Shown: positions 24,668 to 32,116 of the stretch, piece by piece
How the letters are laid out: each line of letters opens with the position of its first letter
How positions within the stretch are numbered: position 1 is the first letter of the stretch
Assembly: GCA_014859895.1 (NCBI GenBank)
Contig: JACZKS010000066.1
Coordinates: 1-48,206 of the forward strand
Source of the DNA: Rhodospirillales bacterium
GTDB taxonomy: Bacteria; Pseudomonadota; Alphaproteobacteria; Rhodospirillales; Shumkoniaceae
DNA: 48,206 nt
Direction of reading: 5' to 3'
Translations under genes and position numbers: made by a program
Notes under the pieces: generated by a model
The model's input: the letters and a program-made list of their open reading frames with translations, nothing else
What the model was told of the DNA's origin: nothing
Databases searched by the model: none

Positions 24668-25469
24668 CCGCGATCTCAAGGACCTGATGGCGCTAACCGG
24701 CCGCGTCGCCCTGGTGACCGGCGGGGCCGGCCATATCGGCCGGGCGGTGGCGGCGGGACTGGCCGAACTGGGCGCCGCCGTGGCGCTGACCGACCGCGAG
24801 GGCGATGCCTGCGCGGAGGCGGCGCGGGCGCTTGCCCAGCGCCATTCCGCCACAACCGTGGCGCTGACCGCCGACATGGCCGACGAGGCGGCCGTCAAGG
24901 CACTGCCGGGGAAAGCCGCCGCCGAACTGGGCGGGCTGGACATCATCGTCAACTCGGCCGCCTTCGTCGGCGACAGCAAGCTGACCGGTTGGGCCGTTCC
25001 CTTCGAGGAGCAGTCGCCGGCCACCTGGCGGGCCGCCATCGAGGTCAACCTGACCGCCGTCTTCGTGCTGGTGCAGGCGGCCAAGCCGTGGCTGGAGAAA
25101 TCGGGCAAGGGATCGGTGGTCAACATCGCCTCCATTTACGGCATGGTCGGGCCCGACCTCGGCCTCTACGAGGGGACCCGCATGGGCAACCCGGCCGCCT
25201 ATGGCGCCGCCAAGGGCGGGCTTCTGCAGTTGACCCGCTGGCTGGCCTGCGTGATGGCCCCCAAGGTCCGCGTCAACGCCGTCACCCCGGGCGGCGTGCT
25301 GCGCGGCCAGTCGGAGACCTTCGTCGGCCGCTACGAGGCCCGCACGCCCTTGGGCCGCATGGGTACCGAGGAGGATATGAAGGGCGCCGTCGCCTATCTG
25401 GCGGGGGATCTTTCGGCCTATGTGACCGGTCAGAACATCGTCGTCGACGGCGGATGGACGGCATGGTAG
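24657..25469 (+). CDS. ptmA: SDR-family oxidoreductase (PtmA-like by context)
   Basis: 270 residues. The Rossmann motif TGGAGHIGRAVAAGL (about 20-34), the NSAAF segment and the catalytic Tyr-x3-Lys (AAYGAAKGG) with Ser in NIASIYG are intact. PtmA of Campylobacter is an SDR linked to legionaminic acid precursor formation and encoded beside legF, as here. It ends with VVDGGWTAW, typical of classical SDRs. It overlaps legF by 11 bases and legI by 7 bases, so the three are translated together. The exact substrate is inferred. Confidence 0.85.
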   Translation: MASDRDLKDLMALTGRVALVTGGAGHIGRAVAAGLAELGAAVALTDREGDACAEAARALAQRHSATTVALTADMADEAAVKALPGKAAAELGGLDIIVNSAAFVGDSKLTGWAVPFEEQSPATWRAAIEVNLTAVFVLVQAAKPWLEKSGKGSVVNIASIYGMVGPDLGLYEGTRMGNPAAYGAAKGGLLQLTRWLACVMAPKVRVNAVTPGGVLRGQSETFVGRYEARTPLGRMGTEEDMKGAVAYLAGDLSAYVTGQNIVVDGGWTAW

Positions 25470-26515
25470 GGCGCATTTCCATCGCGGGCAGGCCCATCGG
25501 CGGCGGCGCGCCCTGCTTCGTCATCGCCGAGGCCGGCGTCAACCACAACGGCGAGGCTGCCCTGGCCCACGCCCTGATCGACAGAGCGGCGGCGGCCAAG
25601 GCCGATGCCGTCAAGTTCCAGACCTTCAAGGCCGACCGCCTGGCATTGGCCTCCGCCCCCAGGGCGGCCTACCAGAAGCGCAACGATCCGGGGGATGAGA
25701 GCCAACTGGCCATGCTGCGCCGCCTCGAACTGGAAGATGGCGTGGTCGGCGAGCTGGCCTCCCATTGCCGGGAGAAGGGCATCCTGTTCCTCTCCTCGCC
25801 GTTCGACGAGGAAAGCGCCGATTTCCTGGATACCCTCGGCATGGCCGCCTTCAAGGTGCCGTCGGGAGAACTGACCAACGCGCCGTTTCTGCGCCACCTG
25901 GCTTCCAAGGGCAAGCCATTGATCGTCTCGACAGGCATGGCCGACTTGGCGGAAGTCGAGGCCGCCGTCATCGCCGTTCGTGCCGCCGGGGCGCCGCCTC
26001 TGGCGCTACTGCATTGCGTCAGCGCGTACCCAGCCGATCCGGCCGACTGCAACCTTCGCGCCATGGGCGCGCTGGAACGGGCGTTCGGCGTGCCGGTCGG
26101 CTGGTCCGACCACACCACAGGCATCGACGTCGCCATCGCCGCCGTGGCGCTGGGCGCCGCCATCGTCGAGAAGCATTTCACCACCGACCGCACCCTTCCC
26201 GGCCCCGATCATGCCGCCTCGCTGGAACCCGGCGAATTGGCCGACCTGGTGGCCGCCGCGCGCCGGGTCGAAAGCGCGCTGGGCAGCGGGGTCAAGCGGC
26301 CCGCCGCCAGCGAGGCCGATACCGCAGGTGTCGCCCGCAAGAGCCTGGTGGCCACCCGCGACCTGGCGGCCGGCACCGTGATCTCCGCTATCGATCTGAC
26401 GGCGCGCCGGCCGGGAACGGGCCTGTCGCCATCGCGCCAGGGCGAGTTGCTGGGCCACCGGCTCAAGGTCAACGTCAGCGTCGGCGACCTGCTGACCCCC
26501 GAGATGGTCGAGTAA
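25463..26515 (+). CDS. legI: nonulosonic acid synthase, NeuB/LegI family
   Basis: 350 residues from ATG 25463 (ATG 25454 also possible). Conserved NeuB elements are CFVIAEAGVNHNG, ADAVKFQTF, FKVPSGELTN, GWSDHTTGI and EKHFTTDR. A C-terminal antifreeze/SAF-like domain (about 285-345) is present. The enzyme condenses a hexose derivative with phosphoenolpyruvate to give the nine-carbon acid. With LegB, LegC, LegG and PtmE homologues in the window, legionaminic acid is the most likely product. Confidence 0.93.
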   Translation: MVGRISIAGRPIGGGAPCFVIAEAGVNHNGEAALAHALIDRAAAAKADAVKFQTFKADRLALASAPRAAYQKRNDPGDESQLAMLRRLELEDGVVGELASHCREKGILFLSSPFDEESADFLDTLGMAAFKVPSGELTNAPFLRHLASKGKPLIVSTGMADLAEVEAAVIAVRAAGAPPLALLHCVSAYPADPADCNLRAMGALERAFGVPVGWSDHTTGIDVAIAAVALGAAIVEKHFTTDRTLPGPDHAASLEPGELADLVAAARRVESALGSGVKRPAASEADTAGVARKSLVATRDLAAGTVISAIDLTARRPGTGLSPSRQGELLGHRLKVNVSVGDLLTPEMVE

Positions 26516-26524
26516 GGCAACCCG

Positions 26525-27691
26525 ATGACCCGCCGTATCGCCGTCGTCACCACCACCCGGGCCGATTTCGGCATCTACCGCCCGCTGCTCAAGCGGCTGG
26601 CCGCCGATGACGGCATAAGCCTGCACCTGATCGCCGGGGGCATGCACCTGCGCCCCGAGTTCGGCATGACGATCGAGGAGATCGGGGAAGCCGGCTTCGC
26701 CGTCGCCGCGCGTGTCGACCTGCTGAGCGGCGACGACAGCCCGCTGGGTGTCGCCGAAGCCATGGCGCGGGCCACCCGGGGCTTCGCCGAAGCGTACGCG
26801 GCGCTGGCCCCCGACATCGCCGTCCTCCTCGGCGACCGCTTCGAGATGCACGCCGCAGCGGTGGCGGCGCAACCGCTGCGCATTCCACTGGCCCACCTTC
26901 ACGGCGGCGAGTTGACGCTGGGGGCGCTCGACGATTCGTGGCGCCATTCGATGACCAAGCTCGCCCATCTGCATTTCGTCGCCACCGACGAATTCCGCCG
27001 CCGGGTCCTTCAGATGGGCGAGGAGCCGTGGCGCGTCGTCGTCTGCGGGGCGCTGGGCCTGGACAACCTCATCGACACTCCGGCGCTGACGGCGGCCGAG
27101 CTGGAGGCCCGCATCGGGCTGCCGCTGACGCCGGTCCCGCTGCTGGTCACCTTCCACCCGGAAACCCGCGACGCGATGCCGGTGGCCGAACAGGCCGGGG
27201 CGTTGCTGGAGGCGCTCGACGCGGCCGGCCTTCCCGTCGTCTTCACAGCCCCCAACGCCGATGCCGGCGGGCGGGAGATCCGGCGCCTGATGGAAGCCTA
27301 TGTGGCGGCCCATCCCGCCGCCCGCATGGTCGACAGCCTGGGCACCCCGGGCTACTTCGCGCTGATGGGAAGGGCCGCCGCCATGGTCGGCAATTCATCG
27401 AGCGGCATCATCGAGGCGGCGTCGTTCACCCTGCCGGTCGTCAACATCGGCGATCGCCAGCAGGGCCGCCCGCGCGCCGCCAACGTCATCGACGTTGCCC
27501 GCCGGAGTGACGCCATCCTGGCCGCCATCAGGCGGGCGACGTCGGAAACCTTCCGGACCTCCCTGGCCGGGCTTGAGAACCCGTACGCCGCGGATCACCC
27601 GGCTGGCGAGATCATCCATCGCATGCTGGCCTCGGTACCGCTCGACGACGCGCTGCTGAAAAAAGGCTTCATCGATCTGCCGCAGGCGTGA
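26525..27691 (+). CDS. legG: hydrolysing nucleotide-sugar 2-epimerase, NeuC/LegG family
   Basis: 388 residues. Family motifs are VTTTRADFGIYRPLL at the N-terminus, LLGDRFEMHAAA, HLHGGE, FHPETRD, and VGNSSSGIIEAASF. It removes the nucleotide while inverting C2, giving the free sugar that LegI condenses. It follows legI by 9 bases and is the last gene of the operon; the next gene has its own sigma-54-like promoter. Confidence 0.92.
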   Translation: MTRRIAVVTTTRADFGIYRPLLKRLAADDGISLHLIAGGMHLRPEFGMTIEEIGEAGFAVAARVDLLSGDDSPLGVAEAMARATRGFAEAYAALAPDIAVLLGDRFEMHAAAVAAQPLRIPLAHLHGGELTLGALDDSWRHSMTKLAHLHFVATDEFRRRVLQMGEEPWRVVVCGALGLDNLIDTPALTAAELEARIGLPLTPVPLLVTFHPETRDAMPVAEQAGALLEALDAAGLPVVFTAPNADAGGREIRRLMEAYVAAHPAARMVDSLGTPGYFALMGRAAAMVGNSSSGIIEAASFTLPVVNIGDRQQGRPRAANVIDVARRSDAILAAIRRATSETFRTSLAGLENPYAADHPAGEIIHRMLASVPLDDALLKKGFIDLPQA

Positions 27692-27749
27692 TGGCGTTCC
27701 AGAGAAAAAATGCTCTTTGCGGACAAAGCTTTACCGGAACCGCCAAATC

Positions 27750-27765
27750 CGGTATGCTTCTTGCT
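27750..27765 (+). promoter_or_regulatory. sigma-54-like promoter of the unknown gene at 27801
   Basis: CGGTATGCTTCTTGCT has the invariant GG and GC at ten-base spacing, the G at position 7 and a perfect TTGCT. T1, C4 and C6 of TGGCAC differ. Transcription would start near 27776. Only a half ftr site (TGCCG near 27678) is seen upstream. Confidence 0.6.
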
Positions 27766-27800
27766 TCACGATTCAAGAATGAATCGAGCTGGGGGCCAGC

Positions 27801-28886
27801 ATGGCCGACATGATCAACAAGACCGTATTGTCGAAGTTCTCTGTTGCCGACTTCGGCCGAGCTCAGATGCTTGTGCAGATTCAGAAGTTCTACAACAAGA
27901 AGGCGGCCCAGAAGACTCAGGTCATCACCAACGACTACAAGGCGCAGATCAATTCGGTCAACGCCGACGGTGATCGCTGGGCCTCCGTCCGCGACAAAAT
28001 CCAGGAGACCCGTTCGGTAATCGCCACCACGCTGGGTCGCGCCAAGTCGATCCTGGCCAGCCTCGACAACATGATCCGCACGGTCAACAAGTGCGGCCAG
28101 AACACCGAGGGCTATACCAATCCGCAGATGTATGCGGCGAGCTTCGACGCCTCTCTCAACGGGCTCGACAGCACCGCCAGCCGCAGCTCTACGGTGCCCA
28201 ACCTGCTGGGCATCGCCAGGCAGGAAATCAGCTTCCCGACCGGCATCAACGGCGCCAAGCAGACGGTGAAAAGCGCCTTCCTGGGCAGTGACTACCACAT
28301 CGTCGATTCCGAGGGAAAGTACTGGGACCTCGACCGCCAGGCGAAGATTCTCAAGCGCTACGACGACTATCCGGACGAACCGACGAGCATCGTGGGCAAC
28401 ATCGCCACCGGTCTGCGACTGGACGACATGGTTGGCGACGCCATCACCTTCACCGTCGGTCCCGATACCGCCACGCCAGCCACTTTTACGGGCACGCTCT
28501 ACCGTACGGGAATGAAGCTTCTCGATTCTTGGGCTTACGAAGGTTTGGCGACGACGGCGGGCCGCCAGAAGGCGTTGGCTGACCTGAATATGGCCAAGGC
28601 GGCCGTCGACCTCGAGGTCCGGCGCTATCAGTTGGCTTATACCACAGCCGACTACTATGAACAGATCGCCTCGGAATCGATTTCGACCATGCGCAAGAAG
28701 ACCAACCAGTTGACGATCGAGCAGGCGACCGCCATTCAGAAGGAGCAGACCGCGCTGAGCCAGGAATACCAGATGTCGAGCAATTCCATCGTTCAGGCGC
28801 TGGCCTTGCAGAACCAGTATTCCAAGATGCTGAGTCCGCTGATCAGCAGCAGATTCGGCAAGTCCCTCGTCAATATCCTGACCTGA
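27801..28886 (+). CDS. unrecognised 361-residue protein, putative sigma-54-controlled flagellar gene
   Basis: No family was recognised. There is no signal peptide and no transmembrane segment. Long helical regions flank a mixed centre: N-terminal helices at about 1-95 (VADFGRAQMLVQIQKFYNKK, VRDKIQETRSVIATTLGRAK), a middle part with beta-like and Thr-rich segments (about 150-240), and C-terminal helices at about 245-345 (ALADLNMAKAAVDLEVRRYQ). Helical ends around a variable centre recall axial flagellar proteins, but the flagellin and hook signatures are absent. It has GGGGG upstream of the ATG, its own sigma-54-like promoter, and lies between nonulosonic acid genes and the flagellin glycosylation genes. 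A structural or secreted flagellar role is inference. Confidence 0.8.
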   Translation: MADMINKTVLSKFSVADFGRAQMLVQIQKFYNKKAAQKTQVITNDYKAQINSVNADGDRWASVRDKIQETRSVIATTLGRAKSILASLDNMIRTVNKCGQNTEGYTNPQMYAASFDASLNGLDSTASRSSTVPNLLGIARQEISFPTGINGAKQTVKSAFLGSDYHIVDSEGKYWDLDRQAKILKRYDDYPDEPTSIVGNIATGLRLDDMVGDAITFTVGPDTATPATFTGTLYRTGMKLLDSWAYEGLATTAGRQKALADLNMAKAAVDLEVRRYQLAYTTADYYEQIASESISTMRKKTNQLTIEQATAIQKEQTALSQEYQMSSNSIVQALALQNQYSKMLSPLISSRFGKSLVNILT

Positions 28887-28894
28887 CGACCTCC

Positions 28895-28910
28895 GAGACA
28901 TTCGTGTCTT
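28895..28910. terminator. small hairpin between convergent genes
   Basis: AGACA, loop TTCG, TGTCT, with an outer G-T pair, lies between the stops at 28886 and 28938. The TTCG loop is stabilising but the stem is short and no T-run follows. Confidence 0.3.
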
Positions 28911-28937
28911 AAGCGTCGCAATGCCGTTTGAACGCTC

Positions 28938-30074
28938 TCAAGCCGGCTCGACGGCGAGCGAAACGTCGTCGCGGCCGAATGTCAGGACGTAGTCCTCCTC
29001 GCCGCATGGGAAGCGGTTGACGGTCCCGAGGTCGAAGTCGGTGACGGCGGGAGGATCGGCAGCTTCCGACATCCAGCGTCGATAGGATAGGTCGAACAGG
29101 CCCCTCAGCGAGGCGTCCATGCCATGCTTCGCGTTCTTGAAGATGCGGCCGTCGATGTCGGCCTCGGAGATCAGCCTGAGGTCGTACCTTCGGCGCCGGC
29201 CGAGAACGAGTGCCAGTCTTTTCTTGGCGGCGGTCGGAGCGACCGTGTCGGCCTCGCTGTGATAGCTGTGCAGCATGGTCTCGCTGGACAAATGGTAATG
29301 AGCGGCGACAGCGAGATCGCGAATCATCCTGCGGCTGGGGCTCAGATAGTTCGGCGACGACGGGTCGCCCGAGAATGCGACGAGGCATCGGTGGACGAGC
29401 CGCATGGCGCCGACGGAGGACGACATCCCGTACAAGGAAGGTAGCGTATCCGCGGGTCCCGAGAATCCGGAATTGTCAACGATGAGCCGGAACGTGTTCG
29501 GGGCGAACTTGTTCAGCAGAAGGCCGATATAGCCGCCGTACGAGGTGCCCAGCACGAACAGCCTCTTCCTGTCGACGACGTGATTCTTGAGGACGGTCCC
29601 CAGGACTTGCAGGTGATCCATAGCGGGAAGGACACCGAAGTTCGCGTAGCCTTCCGCGCCCGAGACGATTTGACACTCGGGGTGCAGTTGGGTGACGCCC
29701 CTGTTGGCCAACTGGTAGCATACGGCGTTCACGACCGTCCAAACGTCGGTGCCGGCCGGGGCCGTGACCGTCACACCATAGTGTTCCTCGAGTTTCGCGA
29801 AAAAGTCGGGCGCCGGCCGGCTCTGCGACTTCCCGTGATAGCGGCGGGCGCCGTGGTAATCGACGCTGACGGCGATGCAATCGTAGGTATCCGCCAGATA
29901 GGGAAGAAGCTTCCCGGCATAGGCGTCGTTATACCGGAAGCCGAAGCCGTGGATGTAGAAGATGACCCCGGTCTGCGGCGACATGCCGTACGAGGGAAAG
30001 GCCAGCGCATACTCGATCGCCTCGCGCGGCACACCCAGTTCGATGTCCGGATGAGGATATTCGAAGGTCGCCAT
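28938..30074 (-). CDS. DUF2920-type alpha/beta hydrolase of the glycosylation operon
   Basis: 378 residues. An alpha/beta-hydrolase fold is indicated by VIFYIHGFGFRYNDAYAGKL (oxyanion region) and the nucleophile elbow LGTSYGGYIG with Ser178. Asp276 (HSEADTVAP) and His317 (NAKHGMDAS) complete a likely triad. The N-terminal pattern DIELGVPREAIEYALAFPSY resembles DUF2920 proteins, which occur beside flagellin glycosylation genes in Campylobacter and others. It is last in the minus-strand operon after maf (54-base gap, GGGGA before ATG). Removal or transfer of an acyl group on the flagellar sugar is plausible but unproven. Confidence 0.72.
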   Translation of the reverse strand: MATFEYPHPDIELGVPREAIEYALAFPSYGMSPQTGVIFYIHGFGFRYNDAYAGKLLPYLADTYDCIAVSVDYHGARRYHGKSQSRPAPDFFAKLEEHYGVTVTAPAGTDVWTVVNAVCYQLANRGVTQLHPECQIVSGAEGYANFGVLPAMDHLQVLGTVLKNHVVDRKRLFVLGTSYGGYIGLLLNKFAPNTFRLIVDNSGFSGPADTLPSLYGMSSSVGAMRLVHRCLVAFSGDPSSPNYLSPSRRMIRDLAVAAHYHLSSETMLHSYHSEADTVAPTAAKKRLALVLGRRRRYDLRLISEADIDGRIFKNAKHGMDASLRGLFDLSYRRWMSEAADPPAVTDFDLGTVNRFPCGEEDYVLTFGRDDVSLAVEPA

Positions 30075-30128
30075 AGGGTCCCCTTGATGGGCGATGTCGG
30101 CGCGGGTGGCTGCGGATCGTCTATCCGA

Positions 30129-32105
30129 CTATGCGGGGACCGGCATCTTGCCGACGTCGCTGATTTCAGCCCGCCCTTCGCTCATCTCGCGCAAGAGGAT
30201 GCGGGTCTCGGCGGCCATCCAAAGGCAGGACTCGCGGTACCGTTCCAGGAAGAAGCGAAAGAAGGCCTTGCGCGCATTGGGGCTGGTGATGCGGGTGCCG
30301 GCGAACGCCCCCAGGCGGACCATAGAGGCGTACGACCCCGACATGATCGTGAGTACGCCTTTGTGTTCCGACCAGTCGCCGCGCCAGAACCGGTCGATCC
30401 GCCGCTCGAAATCCCAGAAGCCCTTGTCCTCGATGAGCGCCTGGTCGACCAGTTCATTGAAAGCGGTCTCAAAGACGTCGCAAGCCTCGAAATGGGCGTT
30501 GAGATCGATCTTTTCGAGCAGTTGCCCCGGCTCGAAACAGGGCAACGTCTTTTCGATGTCGTCAAGGACCGCCTGCTGCTGGTTGGGCGGATTGGTGAAC
30601 TCGAGCGCGGCCGCCACCTTGGGAAGCGCGCCCTCGATACGGGCACCGTCGCTGCAATTGGTGATGGTCACGTCCCGCGTCCTCAAGAGGGAAGTATACG
30701 TACGGCGCGACAGGTCGAGGGACCAGGTGGTGACCACCTTGCCGCCGAAGTTGCCTGGAACCACGCGTTCGAAACCGGCATCCGGGCGGTTGTTGGGATT
30801 GATGTCGTAGCCGTCCTGGTAATAGACGGCATCCTGGGAATGGTGCTCTCCCTCGAAGTGGCGGCCGCAGTCCACTCCAAAGAAATAGATGTCGCTAAAA
30901 CCCAGATAGGCCAGGGCCGCGCTGCCGGCATTGGCCACCAGCGGATCGGCGAAAGGCAAGGGCTCGGTGCCGCCGGAGAGAATCTTGCTCGAACTGAGGG
31001 GCCTGCGGTAGTAGAACCACCGCCGATCGAACAGTTCACTGGCTTCCGGACGCACGGTCGTGGTCGCCACCAGCCGAATGCCCTCCAGACCATAGGTTTC
31101 ACGGAATGCCCGCAGGTTCTTGACCAGGGGAGCCGTATTCTCGTTCTCGACGTGCAGGTCGGGCCGGATGCCGTTCTTCAAGAGGATGCCTAGGCTGGTG
31201 CCGCACGAACAGATGATGACACGATCCCGCCACTTCTTGATGGTGGGCAGATCCCTGTCCAGCGAAGAGCCGGAGCCGATGATGAAGGCCGGCATTTTCC
31301 GGCCGATGCGTGGCCGCCTGTCCACGACATGGAACGACCGCTCCCGCAGATTGCCGTAGGTATTGCGCATCATCAGGATCTCGTCCTCGAAGTATCCAGG
31401 CGAGATGTAATAAAGTTTGACCTTCTCGTTGAGTAAGGACCGCGCTTCGCGCAAGGCCCATGAGTAGTAGTGGGGATAGGCGTAGGAACCATCCAGAAAC
31501 GTGGCGCACCGATAGATCATGGTCTCGAGGCGGCCGACGATAAGCGTCGGGTCGGCGTCGATCAGGAATTCGATGGCCATGCCCTTCCGCCGCGCGCTGG
31601 CGAAGATCCGGCTCCAGTCGACGGTCTGCATGGAATGCAGCAGGAATTCCGGCACCGGTTCGATCAGCGCCAGCGTGCGTGCCACATTGCGGCGGACCAG
31701 TTCGGCAACGTGCAAACCGAGGCCGACGCCGAAGATGAAGGCGAACCCGACGTCGACCACCGGAAGGGGCACAGACCTGACCTTCCTGTGATCGGCCATG
31801 TACAGGCCGATGTGGCGCAGCACCCCCAACGATACCGGTGAAAGGTTGCAGTGGCAGGGGTTCTCGAAGCCCAGGCGGTCGGGGTTCTTGAAATAGTCGG
31901 CAAGCTGGTGCTCGGCCCATGCCGGTGCCGGTTCAGGATAGAGGCGGACCTCGCCGAGGTCGATATTGACGACGACGTCGTCCTCGATAACGAGCGTCGA
32001 AACCGTCTTCTCGATCAGTTCCAGCGCCTTCCACACCTTTGGTTGATGGCGACGGAAAGCATTCCGGTTCCGCCGGAAAAGGTGCATTCTTTCCGCTTCG
32101 GACAT
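30129..32105 (-). CDS. maf: Maf-family flagellin glycosyltransferase (motility accessory factor)
   Basis: 658 residues from ATG 32103-32105; a TTG two codons earlier is less likely. The central DUF115 domain (about 250-480) carries the nucleotide-binding motif FIIGSGSSLD (about 274-283), ENENTAPLVKNLRAF, and NAGSAALAYLGFSDIYFFGV followed by D. N- and C-terminal helical domains complete the three-domain Maf architecture known from Magnetospirillum. Maf enzymes transfer CMP-activated nonulosonic acids to Ser/Thr of flagellin. It lies 11 bases after the TPR transferase gene and precedes the DUF2920 hydrolase. Confidence 0.88.
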   Translation of the reverse strand: MSEAERMHLFRRNRNAFRRHQPKVWKALELIEKTVSTLVIEDDVVVNIDLGEVRLYPEPAPAWAEHQLADYFKNPDRLGFENPCHCNLSPVSLGVLRHIGLYMADHRKVRSVPLPVVDVGFAFIFGVGLGLHVAELVRRNVARTLALIEPVPEFLLHSMQTVDWSRIFASARRKGMAIEFLIDADPTLIVGRLETMIYRCATFLDGSYAYPHYYSWALREARSLLNEKVKLYYISPGYFEDEILMMRNTYGNLRERSFHVVDRRPRIGRKMPAFIIGSGSSLDRDLPTIKKWRDRVIICSCGTSLGILLKNGIRPDLHVENENTAPLVKNLRAFRETYGLEGIRLVATTTVRPEASELFDRRWFYYRRPLSSSKILSGGTEPLPFADPLVANAGSAALAYLGFSDIYFFGVDCGRHFEGEHHSQDAVYYQDGYDINPNNRPDAGFERVVPGNFGGKVVTTWSLDLSRRTYTSLLRTRDVTITNCSDGARIEGALPKVAAALEFTNPPNQQQAVLDDIEKTLPCFEPGQLLEKIDLNAHFEACDVFETAFNELVDQALIEDKGFWDFERRIDRFWRGDWSEHKGVLTIMSGSYASMVRLGAFAGTRITSPNARKAFFRFFLERYRESCLWMAAETRILLREMSEGRAEISDVGKMPVPA

Positions 32106-32116
32106 GTGCAACCCCG

